Positions 8,326 through 18,056 of a stretch of 64,000 bases of DNA are shown here, one piece after another. The first letter of the stretch is position 1; each line of letters begins with the position of its first letter. Both the position numbers and the translations under genes were made by a program. Under the pieces are notes generated by a model. The model was not told the DNA's origin and did no database searches. It worked only from the letters and a program-made list of their open reading frames with translations. This DNA is from Phenylobacterium sp. (GTDB lineage Bacteria > Pseudomonadota > Alphaproteobacteria > Caulobacterales > Caulobacteraceae), in NCBI RefSeq assembly GCF_030679875.1, contig NZ_JAUXSP010000015.1, positions 248,001 to 312,000 of the forward strand. Reading direction: 5' to 3'.

Positions 8326-8367
8326 ATGGCCGAAGACGCATTTCTCCTTCAGCCAGATGGGTCGTGA
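8326..8367 (+). CDS. Possible 13-codon micro-ORF in a short terminated transcript
   Basis: ATG 8326 follows a good ribosome site (GAAGAGGA at 8313-8320) and encodes MAEDAFLLQPDGS before TGA. The stop is followed 15 nt later by a strong intrinsic terminator (8383-8415). The unit could be a leader peptide, a microprotein mRNA or an sRNA with a chance ORF. The peptide is not hydrophobic and has no codon run suggesting attenuation. Evidence is limited to signal arrangement. Confidence 0.3.
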   Translation: MAEDAFLLQPDGS

Positions 8368-8382
8368 TCCCCCGTCGGCGCC

Positions 8383-8415
8383 AAAGCCCCGGGCCTTCAG
8401 AGGTCCGGGGCTTTT
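8383..8415 (+). terminator. Intrinsic terminator
   Basis: Hairpin with arms AAAGCCCCGG...CC and GG..CCGGGGCTTTT around a short TTCAGA-containing loop, ending in four T. It faces rightward and follows the 13-codon ORF. The next rightward gene starts 60 nt downstream, so that gene needs its own promoter or read-through. Confidence 0.75.
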
Positions 8416-8474
8416 CATTGCCGCAAGGCCGCATGGCGATTGAGGCGGCAAGCCAGGAGCCCTATGGTTCGATG

Positions 8475-9752
8475 ATGGATCGACGCTCCTTCCTTGTACT
8501 TCTTGTGGCCGGCTGCGCCGACCCGGCGACAGGCTTGACGCCCCAGCTGGCCCTCGGCCCTGCGGCGCCGACGCCGCACAATCCGGAACCCGTGATCAAC
8601 CTGGCCACCTCCGGGAGCCCGACCTTCGACGCCTGGCTACGAAGCTTCTACATCAAGGCGGTTCGCGCGGGCCTGCCTTCAGATCTGCTCGACCGGGAGT
8701 TGGCAGGTCTCACCCCCAACGACCGTATTTCGGCCCTGGACTCACGCCAGCCGGAGTTCTCCCGGCCGGTCAGCGACTATATCCGCGGCGTGGTGAGCGA
8801 TGACCGCATCGCCATCGGCCGCCGCCGTCGCGACGCCCTGCCAGCCCTGAGCCGGATTGAGTCCCAGTATGGAGTCCCCCGGGATGTCCTGGTCGCCATC
8901 TGGGGCCTGGAGTCGGGCTTTGGCGCCATCCTCGGGGATTTTGACGTCATCCGCGCCATGGCGACCCTGGCCGCCGATGGCCGGCGGCGAGAATTCGCCG
9001 AAGAGCAGCTCATGGCGGCGCTCAAGATTATCGGCTCCGGAGAGTTCCCACGCTCCCGCCTCGTGGGCTCCTGGGCCGGCGCCATGGGCCAGACCCAGTT
9101 CATCCCCACCACCTTTCTGGCCACCGCCATTGACGGGGATGGGGATGGACGACGGGACCTTTGGGGCTCGTCAGCCGACGCCCTGGCCTCGGCCGCCAAC
9201 CTGCTGGCCAAGGCGGGCTGGCGTCGAGGCGAGAGCTGGCATCGTGAAGTCACTGCGCCACCCGGTTTCGACTACGCCCTGACTGAAGGCCCGCGGGAGA
9301 TACCTAGCTGGTGGGCGGAACGAGGGGTTCGCGCCGCAGATGGCCGCCCCTTCTCGATGGCCGACCAGCAGGCGCCGGCCGAGTTGATTGCGCCCTCCGG
9401 CGCCGGGGGCCCGTTGTTCCTGGCCTTCCCCAACCACTTCATGATCCGTCGCTACAACAACTCGACCGCCTATGCTCTGGGCGTCGGCCTGCTGGCGCAG
9501 CGCCTGGGCGGCGAGGGCCAGCTGGTCCGCGACTGGCCCCAGGAAACCCCCCTCGCCCTCACCGATCGCAGCGACGCCCAGCGAGCCCTGGCCCGCCTTG
9601 GTTTTGACCCCGGCGCGCCGGACGGCATTGTTGGAATCAACACGCGCAAGGCGCTGAGAGAATATCAGGCAAGCCGTGGCCTGGTCGCCGACGGCTATCT
9701 GTCGCTGGAGATGGTCCGGCGTCTGCGGGCCGACAGCATCGGTCAGCCCTAG
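8475..9752 (+). CDS. Lytic murein transglycosylase (MltB family) with peptidoglycan-binding domain
   Basis: 425 aa from the second of two adjacent ATGs (8472 and 8475); AGGAG sits at 8455-8459. The N-terminus MDRRSFLVLLVAGC is a lipoprotein signal with lipobox LVAGC, so it is predicted to be anchored in the outer membrane. The SLT_2 domain covers about residues 50-350, with the catalytic Glu in AIWGLESGFG and the substrate motif GAMGQTQFIPTTF. A peptidoglycan_binding_1 domain ends the protein (ALARLGFDPGAPDGIVG, KALREYQASRGL). It cleaves glycan strands to 1,6-anhydroMurNAc products during wall growth or remodelling. Confidence 0.93.
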   Translation: MDRRSFLVLLVAGCADPATGLTPQLALGPAAPTPHNPEPVINLATSGSPTFDAWLRSFYIKAVRAGLPSDLLDRELAGLTPNDRISALDSRQPEFSRPVSDYIRGVVSDDRIAIGRRRRDALPALSRIESQYGVPRDVLVAIWGLESGFGAILGDFDVIRAMATLAADGRRREFAEEQLMAALKIIGSGEFPRSRLVGSWAGAMGQTQFIPTTFLATAIDGDGDGRRDLWGSSADALASAANLLAKAGWRRGESWHREVTAPPGFDYALTEGPREIPSWWAERGVRAADGRPFSMADQQAPAELIAPSGAGGPLFLAFPNHFMIRRYNNSTAYALGVGLLAQRLGGEGQLVRDWPQETPLALTDRSDAQRALARLGFDPGAPDGIVGINTRKALREYQASRGLVADGYLSLEMVRRLRADSIGQP

Positions 9753-9790
9753 ATTTCCAGAAGCCGCAGGCCGGCGACGGCGACAGCGCC

Positions 9791-11119
9791 CTACTGGCCG
9801 GACTCGTCCCGGCGATCCAAGGTGGCCATCGCAGCGTCGGCCCGGGTCGCAGGCTTGGGATCTGCGTTGCGCAGCTGGGGGCTGCGGAAGGCGTAGTAGA
9901 ACAAGCCGGCCATGATCGCGGCGTTCAGGGCGAACGGCGCCCAGGGGATCAGCTGGTAGAGCAGGACGAAGAACGGCGCCAAGACCACATTGACCCCGTT
10001 GACCGCGGCGATGGCGCCGGCCACCCGGGCCTGTTCGCCCATGTTCACCGCCAGGGATGAGCCCGCCGTGAAGCCTGGACGGGCGAAGCCGAAGCCCAGG
10101 CTTGAGATGGCGTAGCCCGCCACCACCGACCAGTAGTCAGGCGAAAAGGCGACGATCACATTGCCCAGGGCCGCGACCGCCACCCCCCAGCGCAGAAGCT
10201 GCCGCGGGGTCATCTCGAACATGCGGATGATGCCCCATTGGGCGAGCAGGCCGGCCATGGCGCCGAACATCATGGCGATGGCGATGAAGCCCTGGGCCGC
10301 GGCCGGCGACAGGGCCAGCTTGTCGATGATCAGGAACCCCAGAGTCTGACCCTGGGCTGTCTGGCAGGCGGCGACCAGGAAGCCATAGATCAGAAAGGGC
10401 GTGATCCGCGGGTCTCGCCACATGGGGGTTTCCTTGACCCCTGGATTGGCCTTGCGGGTCTCGGCTTCCGCGACGGTGCGCGCCCTGGTCTCCCCGGCGA
10501 ATGGGCTTTCCGGCAGATAGCGATAGACCACGAACAGCATCGCCGCCGCGATCAGGGCGAAGCCGAACAGCGGGCCCGACAACCCCAGGAAGGGCAGGAT
10601 CAGAAGCGGAGCCAGGAAGGGACCGATAACCGTGCCGAGGCCAAAGGCGCCGGCCAGACTGGACATGGCCTGGGTGCGCTTCTCCGGTGCGGTATGCTCG
10701 GCCACATAGGCCTGGGTCGCCGGGTTCGACGCGGCGCCAAACAGGCCAAACAGCGCGCGGGCGAACAGGAAGAAGACAAAGATCACCATCGGTGTGGCCC
10801 AATGGCGAAGGCCTGCGTTCACCACCAGCCCGCAGCAGACCATGGAGACCATGAAGCCGGTCAGGCCGACCAGCATCAGGGGCTTGCGCCCATAGCGGTC
10901 AGAGGCCCGCGCCCAGAAGGGCGAGGAAAAGGCCCAGAGCAGGGCTGAGAGAGAGAAGACAGCCGCCACCAGCGGGTCGGGAATACCGATTGAGCGACCA
11001 ATGGCCGGCAGAACCGAGATCAGTCCCGTATTGCCCATGGCCGTAGCCAGGGAGACCCCGAAGATGATCGCGAACGATCGCTTGGGCAGCACCACAGGCA
11101 GGGGGGAGGACACCGTCAT
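9791..11119 (-). CDS. MFS transporter
   Basis: 442 aa with 12 predicted membrane helices. The motif A loop between TM2 and TM3 is ARASDRYGRKPLMLVG. A long central cytoplasmic loop (about residues 205-235, charged) separates the two six-helix halves. The drug:H+ antiporter 1 family is the closest shape (TetA-like PATQAYVAEHTAPEKR motif near TM5), so export of small drugs or metabolites is likely; the substrate is unknown. Transcribed away from motA across a 112-nt intergenic region containing TTAA and TTAAC half-sites at 11179-11190. Confidence 0.9.
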   Translation of the reverse strand: MTVSSPLPVVLPKRSFAIIFGVSLATAMGNTGLISVLPAIGRSIGIPDPLVAAVFSLSALLWAFSSPFWARASDRYGRKPLMLVGLTGFMVSMVCCGLVVNAGLRHWATPMVIFVFFLFARALFGLFGAASNPATQAYVAEHTAPEKRTQAMSSLAGAFGLGTVIGPFLAPLLILPFLGLSGPLFGFALIAAAMLFVVYRYLPESPFAGETRARTVAEAETRKANPGVKETPMWRDPRITPFLIYGFLVAACQTAQGQTLGFLIIDKLALSPAAAQGFIAIAMMFGAMAGLLAQWGIIRMFEMTPRQLLRWGVAVAALGNVIVAFSPDYWSVVAGYAISSLGFGFARPGFTAGSSLAVNMGEQARVAGAIAAVNGVNVVLAPFFVLLYQLIPWAPFALNAAIMAGLFYYAFRSPQLRNADPKPATRADAAMATLDRRDESGQ

Positions 11120-11231
11120 CTGACCGCTGTTAATGCGGCGGGCTCACCCAGGCAATTGCGATCGCCGCTCACCGGGCATTAAGCATTAACCCCGATGCTC
11201 CCGCAGGATTAGTCGGGGACCCTTCGTCGTC

Positions 11232-12101
11232 ATGTTTCAGATCATCGGCATCGTTCTGCTGTTCGCCATGGTGTTCGGCAGCTACATCCTCGCCGGCGGG
11301 AAGATGGGCATCATCCTGTACTCCCTACCCTATGAACTGATGGCGATCCTCGGCGCCGCAGTGGCCGCCTTCCTGATCGCCAACTCCATGGGGGTCATCA
11401 AGGCGGTGATGGGGGGCTTCGCCAAGGCCTTCGCCGGACCGAAATGGAAGGCGTCTGACTATCGCGACCTGCTGTCGCTGCTCTTTCTGCTCACCAAGAC
11501 GATGAAATCCAAGGGTGTCATCGCCCTGGAAAGCCACATTGAGAACCCCGGCGAGAGCACGATCTTCTCGCGCTATCCGAGGATTACCAAGGACCACTTC
11601 GCCGTCGACTTCATCTGCGACACCCTGCGGATGATGACCATGAACCTGGAAGACCCCCACCAGGTCGAGGATGCGATGGAGAAGCAGCTCGAAAAGCACC
11701 ACCATGAAGCGCTGGCGCCAGCGCACGCCCTGCAGACCATGGCCGACGGCCTGCCCGCCCTGGGCATTGTCGCCGCCGTGCTGGGGGTCATCAAGACCAT
11801 GGGTTCGATCACGGAGCCGCCGGAAGTCCTGGGCGGCATGATCGGCGGCGCTCTTGTGGGCACCTTCCTGGGGGTGTTCCTGGCCTATGGACTGGTGGGG
11901 CCGATTTCCTCACGCCTGACCGCGGTCGTTGAGGAGGAGTCATCCTTCTACAAGATCATCCAGTCGGTCCTCGTCGCCCATCTGCACGGTAACGCCGCCC
12001 AGATTTCGGTGGAGATCGGCCGCGGCAATGTCCCGTCCGCTGCACAGCCGAGCTTCCTTGAGCTGGAAGAAGCCCTGTCAGCCATCCCGGCAGAATCCTG
12101 A
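11232..12101 (+). CDS. motA: Flagellar motor stator protein MotA
   Basis: 289 aa with four predicted TM segments: residues 1-22, about 33-52, about 172-195 and about 203-225. The cytoplasmic loop contains ESHIENPGES and FSRYPRI, with the charged residues that contact the rotor FliG. GIVAAVLGVIKTMG and LVGTFLGVFLAYGLVGPI are the conserved TM3/TM4 blocks. It forms the proton-driven stator with MotB, which is not next to it; separate motA and motB loci are known in Caulobacter. Two TTAA motifs (11179 and 11186, the latter TTAACC) upstream resemble CtrA half-sites but lack 7-nt spacing. Confidence 0.95.
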   Translation: MFQIIGIVLLFAMVFGSYILAGGKMGIILYSLPYELMAILGAAVAAFLIANSMGVIKAVMGGFAKAFAGPKWKASDYRDLLSLLFLLTKTMKSKGVIALESHIENPGESTIFSRYPRITKDHFAVDFICDTLRMMTMNLEDPHQVEDAMEKQLEKHHHEALAPAHALQTMADGLPALGIVAAVLGVIKTMGSITEPPEVLGGMIGGALVGTFLGVFLAYGLVGPISSRLTAVVEEESSFYKIIQSVLVAHLHGNAAQISVEIGRGNVPSAAQPSFLELEEALSAIPAES

Positions 12102-12304
12102 TTTCCGGGGCGACGCCCTTGAAAACATTGGCTCGGTGGGGCGCGGGGAAAAAAGTGATCACGGCGGCGTGATTTGGCGCTTGCTCCGAAGGCGAACACC
12201 GGCATATTCCTGCACTGCGCAGCGATGCTGAAGCTTTTGGCCTCCGGGCCCGTAGCGGCAGCCGCGCCAGGCGCAATCAACCTCCATTCCAGGGGACCAG
12301 GGAC

Positions 12305-12583
12305 ATGACCTCCGAAATTCTTCGCAAGCTGCTCGTGGCCGGCGCCGCCGTCGCCGCCCTCTCCGTCGCCGCCTGCGGCCAGCCCGCCGAAACCGCCGAC
12401 GAAGCCGCCGCTGAAGCCACCACTGAAGCCGCGACCGCCGAAGCCGCCGCCGACACGGCCGTTGACGCCGCCGCGACCGCCGACGCCGCTGCTGACGCCG
12501 CTGGTGAAGCCGCTGCCGACGCCGCCATGGCGCCTGCCGCTGACGCCACGGTCGCAGCCCCGGCTGAAGCCCCGGCTCAATAA
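12305..12583 (+). CDS. Small alanine-rich lipoprotein
   Basis: 92 aa. The signal peptide KLLVAGAAVAALSVAAC ends in lipobox SVAAC with Cys25 as the lipidated residue. The mature part is almost only Ala with regularly spaced Glu, Asp and Thr (EAAAEATTEAATAEAAADTA), likely a long helix or coiled coil. It may act as a structural envelope lipoprotein, like Lpp in appearance but not in recognisable sequence. No family is assigned. An intrinsic terminator follows 31 nt after the stop. The opposite strand shows long open frames that only mirror this composition. Confidence 0.75.
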   Translation: MTSEILRKLLVAGAAVAALSVAACGQPAETADEAAAEATTEAATAEAAADTAVDAAATADAAADAAGEAAADAAMAPAADATVAAPAEAPAQ

Positions 12584-12614
12584 GCCATTCGCGAACGCCT
12601 CGGCGTTTTCGATG

Positions 12615-12642
12615 AAGGGCCGTCCTCCGGGGCGGCCCTTTT
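12615..12642 (+). terminator. Intrinsic terminator after the Ala-rich lipoprotein gene
   Basis: Arms AAGGGCCG and CGGCCCTT around a 10-nt loop, running into TTTT and then GCTTT. It closes the lipoprotein transcript before mnmC. Confidence 0.8.
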
Positions 12643-12690
12643 GCTTTGCGCGCTGTTGCCAGCCGCACCCGCGCGGCGCCATTGGTCCTG

Positions 12691-14505
12691 ATGACCGCGC
12701 CGTCCCCTGACAAGCCCCACGCCGGATCCCCGCTCATCCTGGACGCCCAGGGCCAGCCGCGCTCGCGGCTCTACGGCGATGTCTACTTTTCTGTCGAAGA
12801 TGGACTGGCCGAAGCCCGGACTGTCTTTCTCCAGGGTTGCGGCTTGCCCGACCGATGGGCCGGGCGGCGCGCCTTCACGGTCGGCGAACTCGGCTTTGGT
12901 TCGGGACTCAATGTTCTGGCCCTGCTGGACCTCTGGCGGCGGACTGGCCCCCCAGCGGGGCGTCTGCAGATATTCACCGTTGAGGCCCACCCGATTGAGG
13001 CCGTCGAGGCCGCTGAGATCCTGGCGGCATGGCCGGAACTCGCCGATCTGACCGCCCTGCTGACGGCTCGGTGGCCCGGTCGCCGCCGCGGCTTTCATCG
13101 GGTCGATCTGCCGGAGCTGAAAGCGACATTGGACGTAGCGGTGATGCCCGCCGATGTGGCCTTGAGCGCCTGGACCGGCCAGGCCGACGCCTGGTTCCTG
13201 GATGGCTTCTCGCCCGCTCTGAACCCCGACATGTGGCGCGATGACATTCTGGCGCAGGTGGCGGCGAGGACCGCACCAGGGGGGCGGCTGGCCACCTTCA
13301 CCGTGGCGGGGGGCGTACGGCGGGGTCTCCAGGCGGCTGGGCTAGAGGTCGCAAAACGGCCCGGGCACGGACGCAAGCGCGAACGACTGGAAGCCTGGCG
13401 ACCGGACGTCGTGGTCACGGAGCCCCCCGCGCCCCGGGTGGCGATCATCGGCGCAGGGGTCGCTGGAGCCGCCATGTCGCGGGCCCTGCGGCGCCTGGGG
13501 GCCGAGGTCGAGGTCCTCGATGCGCAGGGCCCTGGCGCCGGGGCCTCCGGCAATCCGGCGGCTCTGGTGACGCCCCGCCTGGATGGCGCCCTTGGTCCCC
13601 TGGCTGGACTGTTCGCCCAGGCGCTGGATCGGGCAGGCCAGCTCTACGCCCAGATCCCTGGCGCCGTTCTAGACGAGGGCGTTCTCCAGCTCGCCCATCA
13701 GCCCCGGGACCCCGCAAGGTTCGAGAAGATTGCCGGGTCCGACCTCTTTGAGCGAGACGACCTGCATCTGGCTGAACCCCGTGAGGCTTCAGACTGGGCC
13801 GGCGAACCCGTGGGCGAGGGATTAAAGCAGATGCGCGCCCAGGTGGTTCGGCCGGCCGCGATCCTGGAGGCTTGGCTTGGCCCGGTTCGCAGAGTGACGT
13901 GCGCCAGCCTTCAACCGATCGACGGCGGCTGGAGGGTCATGGGCCCTGAGGGCGACACCCTCTGGACCGGGGATGCGGTGGTGGTTTGCGCAGGCCAGGG
14001 CGCCGCGCGCCTGACGCCCGACCTTCCTCTGGCGCCCGTTCGCGGGCAGATTTCAGTGGTCGGGGGCCTCAGCGCCCGCGCGATGGCCTGGGGCGGCTAT
14101 GTAGCGACCGCGCCGGAGGGCCTGGTGTTTGGCGCCACCCATGACCGGGACGAGATCCTCGATGACGTCCGGTCGGCCGACCACCAGCGCAATCTTCAGG
14201 TCCTGGCGCAGACCCTCCCGTCTCTGGCCGCCGCGGCCCAGGCGCAGCCGGTGTCAGGGCGCGCCTCTGTGCGGGCGGTGACCCCTGACCGGCTACCCGT
14301 GGCCGGGCCCGTCGGACCGGCAGGGCTGTACGTTCTATCGGGGCTCGGGTCCCGTGGCTTTTGCCTGGCGCCCTTGCTGGCCGAGCACGTCGCCGCTGAA
14401 ATGACCCGATCAGCCTCGCCTCTGCCTGCCGAGATGGCGGGTCTGGTTGATCCCGACCGCTTTCGGCGCCGCGCTCTGCGGCGGGGTGCGGGCCGGCCTG
14501 ATTGA
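12691..14505 (+). CDS. mnmC: Bifunctional tRNA 5-methylaminomethyl-2-thiouridine biosynthesis protein MnmC
   Basis: 604 aa from ATG 12691 (MTAPSPDKPHAG). The N-terminal methyltransferase domain (about 1-240) has the motif FTVGELGFGSGLNVLALL and FLDGFSPALNPDMW. The C-terminal FAD oxidase domain (about 255-590) opens with PRVAIIGAGVAGAAMSRAL and ends with GLYVLSGLGSRGF. The oxidase removes carboxymethyl from cmnm5U34 and the methyltransferase completes mnm5U34 at the wobble position of several tRNAs. The fusion order is that of the usual MnmC(o)(c) enzyme. The gene lies after the lipoprotein terminator, so it is probably transcribed separately. Confidence 0.94.
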   Translation: MTAPSPDKPHAGSPLILDAQGQPRSRLYGDVYFSVEDGLAEARTVFLQGCGLPDRWAGRRAFTVGELGFGSGLNVLALLDLWRRTGPPAGRLQIFTVEAHPIEAVEAAEILAAWPELADLTALLTARWPGRRRGFHRVDLPELKATLDVAVMPADVALSAWTGQADAWFLDGFSPALNPDMWRDDILAQVAARTAPGGRLATFTVAGGVRRGLQAAGLEVAKRPGHGRKRERLEAWRPDVVVTEPPAPRVAIIGAGVAGAAMSRALRRLGAEVEVLDAQGPGAGASGNPAALVTPRLDGALGPLAGLFAQALDRAGQLYAQIPGAVLDEGVLQLAHQPRDPARFEKIAGSDLFERDDLHLAEPREASDWAGEPVGEGLKQMRAQVVRPAAILEAWLGPVRRVTCASLQPIDGGWRVMGPEGDTLWTGDAVVVCAGQGAARLTPDLPLAPVRGQISVVGGLSARAMAWGGYVATAPEGLVFGATHDRDEILDDVRSADHQRNLQVLAQTLPSLAAAAQAQPVSGRASVRAVTPDRLPVAGPVGPAGLYVLSGLGSRGFCLAPLLAEHVAAEMTRSASPLPAEMAGLVDPDRFRRRALRRGAGRPD

Positions 14506-14556
14506 GGCCATGATCTCCGCTCAATCTTGATGCGATCTGGGAAGATGGAGCTGTCC

Positions 14557-14955
14557 ATGCGCGCGCTGATCTTGGTCCTGACCCTGGGCGCGACCGCCCT
14601 GGCGGCCTGCGCCCCAAATCCAGGCGGCAGCAACCCTGTGCAGGCAGCCACATCTGCCCGGGAGTGCTTCTTTACCCGTAGCGTCAATGGCTTCAGCGCC
14701 CCAGACAATGAGACCCTCTATCTCCGAGTGGGGGTGCGCGATGTTTACGAGATGCGGATGTTCTCCCCCTGCCCGGACATGGACTGGGCCCAGCAACTGG
14801 CCGTGGTCTCGCGATCGGGCTCCAGCGTCTGCCGAGGGGCCGATGCGACAATCATCTCACCTGGCCCCCTGGGGGAGCAGCGGTGCCTGGTGCGCGCCGT
14901 GCGCAGGCTGACGCCGGCAGAGGCCGAGGCCCTGCCCCGCGGCAGCCGGCCCTGA
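14557..14955 (+). CDS. DUF6491-like lipoprotein
   Basis: 132 aa from ATG 14557, chosen because GGAG sits 7 nt upstream; ATGs at 14527 and 14545 give longer forms. The signal MRALILVLTLGATALAAC ends in lipobox LAAC. The mature domain has paired cysteines (RECFF, SPCPD, SVCRG and RCLVRAV) and TLYLRVGVRDVYEM, consistent with the DUF6491 group of small envelope proteins common in Caulobacterales. Function unknown; two disulfides in the periplasm are likely. It follows mnmC by about 50 nt and may share its transcript. Confidence 0.8.
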   Translation: MRALILVLTLGATALAACAPNPGGSNPVQAATSARECFFTRSVNGFSAPDNETLYLRVGVRDVYEMRMFSPCPDMDWAQQLAVVSRSGSSVCRGADATIISPGPLGEQRCLVRAVRRLTPAEAEALPRGSRP

Positions 14956-14990
14956 GAGCCCTTGGCTTTGAGCCTTCGGCTGCACTGACC

Positions 14991-15027
14991 CGCAAAGAAA
15001 ATCGGCGCCGCCCAGGGCGACGCCGAT
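14991..15027 (-). terminator. Intrinsic terminator of the TonB receptor gene
   Basis: Read leftward: ATCGGCG, 13-nt loop, CGCCGAT, then TTTTCTTTGCG. A second hairpin, CCCGGCGGC/GCCGCCGGG at 15040-15059, lies between it and the receptor stop codon at 15075 and may support transcript stability. Confidence 0.75.
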
Positions 15028-15074
15028 GAAGGTCACGAACCCGGCGGCGAGCCGCCGGGCCGTAGTACAGCGCC

Positions 15075-18056
15075 CTAGAAGCGCTGCTTGACGCCGATCT
15101 TGAAGGTCCGGCCGAGCGGATTGCCGTTCGTGTAGTCGTAGTTGTACATCGACTGAACGAAGGGCGGATCGGTATCCAGGAGGTTCTGGATGCCTGCGTT
15201 GACCGTAGTGTTCCAAGGCAGTTCAATCTGAGCGTTCAGATCATGCTGCCAGAAGTCATCGCTCTTGCCGACATTGATGAAGGTCGCCGAGGCGCGATCA
15301 TAACGGCAGGCGGCGCTGGCGCCGCTGGCCGGGCAAGGCAGACCAATCTGCTCGGTGCCTTCCCGATACTGGAGCGAGTAGCGGAGATTCCAGTTGCCGC
15401 CATTGACGTTGACGAAGCCGGTCGCCCGAAGACGGGGGTATTAATAGAACTCCCCAGTCAGTTCGTGACGGCCGACACGGTCCTGAGCCCGCTGGATGAC
15501 CACATTGTCCGCCCCAAACAGGGTGAAGTCACTGCGGTCGTAGGTCAGCAGGTAGGTGCCGTCCAAGCCCATCGAGACCCGGGCGTCGACCATGTCGGTG
15601 CCGAAGAAGTCGTCGAAGTCATACTGGGCCTTGAAGTCGAGCCCCGATGTCTTGGTCGCCGGACCGTTGACGACGAAGCGGCTCACATTGATCACGTTCG
15701 CCGGCGCGCAGGCGCCGTCGAAGATGAAGCGAGCCACGATCGCCGCATTGGAGCAGTTCAGCGAGTCATAGATGGCCTGGGTCGGCTCGAGAACAAGTTC
15801 GTCCTCGAAATCGAACTTGAAGTAATCCAGCGAAGCCTTGAAGGCGCCCGTATTGAGCATGACGCCGACGTTGTAGGTTTTGGCGGTTTCCGGTTGCAGG
15901 CCCGGATTGTTGTTGGTCACGACCGCGCGATAGCTGCCACCGATGTTTGACACACCCTTGCTGCTACCGGGCGAGACCGCAGCCTGGCCTGGAGCCCGGA
16001 AGGTGGTGCCCGCCGAAGCGCGGAAGGCCAGCCAGTCCATGGCCTGCCAGCGTGCGGAGATCTTCGGGTTGGTGGTGGAACCCACTTGACCGCCGAACAC
16101 TTCGTGACGGATGGCGCCGCTGACTTCGAAGTCATCGGTGAAGGGCAGGCGGACTTCGGCGAAGATGGCCTCGACGTCGCGATCAACGTCCAGGTCTTCC
16201 TGGGCGCCGAAGAAGACGAACGGACCGACCGGATCGGAGCAAATCGGCAGGCCGTCATCAATGGAGTCGACGCATGGGGTCGCCCGGACGTCGCCGAGGT
16301 TCTCCCAATCTTCCCTTGAGCGGCTGTAGCGGAACTGACCGCCGGCCGCCCAGGCGACTGCGCCCCCACCGAGTTCAATCCCGGTTTGACCGTTGAACAC
16401 CAGGTCAGCAACCAGCAGATTGTTGGTGTTGACGTTGGTGTAGGTGCCGTAGAGCCACTCCACCAGGGCCGGGTTGTTCAGAACAGCCGGGTTGGCGCCG
16501 CCGCGGTAGTAGGGGTTGGCGGCGTCGTTCACCGCGCTGACCGCGATGCTGTTGGTGAAGGGGTTGAAGTACTGGCAGGCGCCGACTCCGGGCGTGCCGG
16601 TAGCCGGATTACAGCCAGGGCCGCCAAGACCATTGAGGGCGTGCTGGATACGGTTCACCAGCAGGTCGTTGGTCACGACCGTGGACTCGACCTCCATATA
16701 GGTCAGGGCCGCGTCCCAGCCGATGCCGTTGTCAAACTGACCCTTGAAGCCGCCGGAGATCCGGAACGAGTTGTTCTGGATGTCCTGGTAGTCGGCGCCG
16801 TCCGGATTGGTCGGATGGCCGGCGTGGGCGATGGCGCGCCAGAAGGCCTTCGCCATGGTCACACCGCCGCCCATGGCGGCGCACTGAGCCGCCGAGAGCG
16901 GAGCCGCGCATTGGGTGCGAAGGTCGATCAGGCCCGGATGGGTCGCGGGCACGAAGTACGGCACCTGACCGTTGAAGCCAGGAACCGCCGTCGAACCGGA
17001 GGTGCCCCCCGCCGTGCGCGGCGTCGGGAACTGGGTCGTCAGGTTGGCCGGCGACAGGCGCTGGTTCGGCACATCACTGCGCTTCCAGGCCACTTCACCA
17101 TGGAAGGTGATGTCGTCGGTGACGTCGAAGTTCAGCTCGCTGTAGAGCTGGTAGTGGTCTTCCTCGTTCACCAGATCGTTGAAGGCCGAGAACTGGAAGC
17201 GACAGACGCTGCCGGTGGCGGTGTTGCTTGTGGGCACCACGCCGGCGGTCAGCTGGCCGCCCAACTCGTTACAACCGTTGTCCCGGAAGAAGGTCGTGCC
17301 GCCGGGCGTGCCGTAGTAGCCCGGGTTCGAGGAGCCGGACCAGCCACCGTAGTAGACGGCGTCCATGGGCGTGCGGGCCCAGTCGCGCTCATTGATGTCC
17401 AGGCGCGAGCGGTGGCGGTAGCCGGCGGTGACCAGGACGTTGCCCCGGTCGAAGATCGAACCCCAGGCGAGGTCGAGGGTGTAGTCCCCATCCGACCCGT
17501 CGATGAACATGTAGTCGCCGCTGACCTCGAAACCGTCCAGGTCTTTGCGGGTGATGAAGTTGACCACGCCGCCGACCGCGTCGGAGCCGTAGGTCGCCGC
17601 CGCGCCGTCCTTCAGGATTTCGACCCGACCGATGGCGGCCGTGGGCACGAAGCCCAGATCCTGACCACCGCCCTGGAAGGCGGCTTGGGTCGAGTCAGCC
17701 AGACGCCGGCCGTTCATCAGCACCAGGGTGCGCGACGAACCAAGCCCGCGAAGATTGATGGTCGCCGTGCCAGCGCCGCCGTTATAGCGGTTGCTTTCGC
17801 CAAGGGCCGACTGTGAGGCGCTGATCGTCTTGACCAGCTGAACGATGCTGGGCGAGCCCTGCCGTTCCAGCTCAGCCGCGCCAAGGACGTCCACGGGCAA
17901 GGCCGCATCTTCCGGCGTTCCGGCGATGAACGAGCCGGTGACGACGACTTCCTCGACCACTGTGGCCTGGGCCTGGGCTGCGGCCGAACCGGCGGCTCCC
18001 ATGGCCAGTGCGACGGCCATGACCGAGCCGCCGCAGAAATAGGTACGTTTCAACAT
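15075..18056 (-). pseudogene. TonB-dependent receptor interrupted by an in-frame TAA
   Basis: ATG 18056 has a strong ribosome site (GGAAGGA) and begins MLKRTYFCGGSVM with a signal peptide ending SAAAQA. A TonB box (VVEEVVVTGS) and plug (NLRGLGSSRTLVLMNGRR, EILKDGAAATYGSDAVGG) follow. The frame runs 871 codons to TAA at 15441-15443, after HELTGEFY. Without any frame change it continues YPRLRATGFVNVNGG for 121 codons to KIGVKQRF and the natural stop at 15075. The lost part would hold the last barrel strands and the C-terminal Phe needed for Bam-dependent assembly, so the short product is probably inactive. This is either a recent nonsense mutation or a sequence error. The receptor type is the large oligosaccharide/polymer-uptake group common in Caulobacterales. 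Confidence 0.85.

Noticed and set aside
12159-12737. Long reverse-strand open frames rich in Arg and Gly opposite the Ala-rich lipoprotein gene
   Set aside because: They mirror the GCC/GAC/GCT codons of the lipoprotein, have low-complexity translation, and cover a terminator and two other features.
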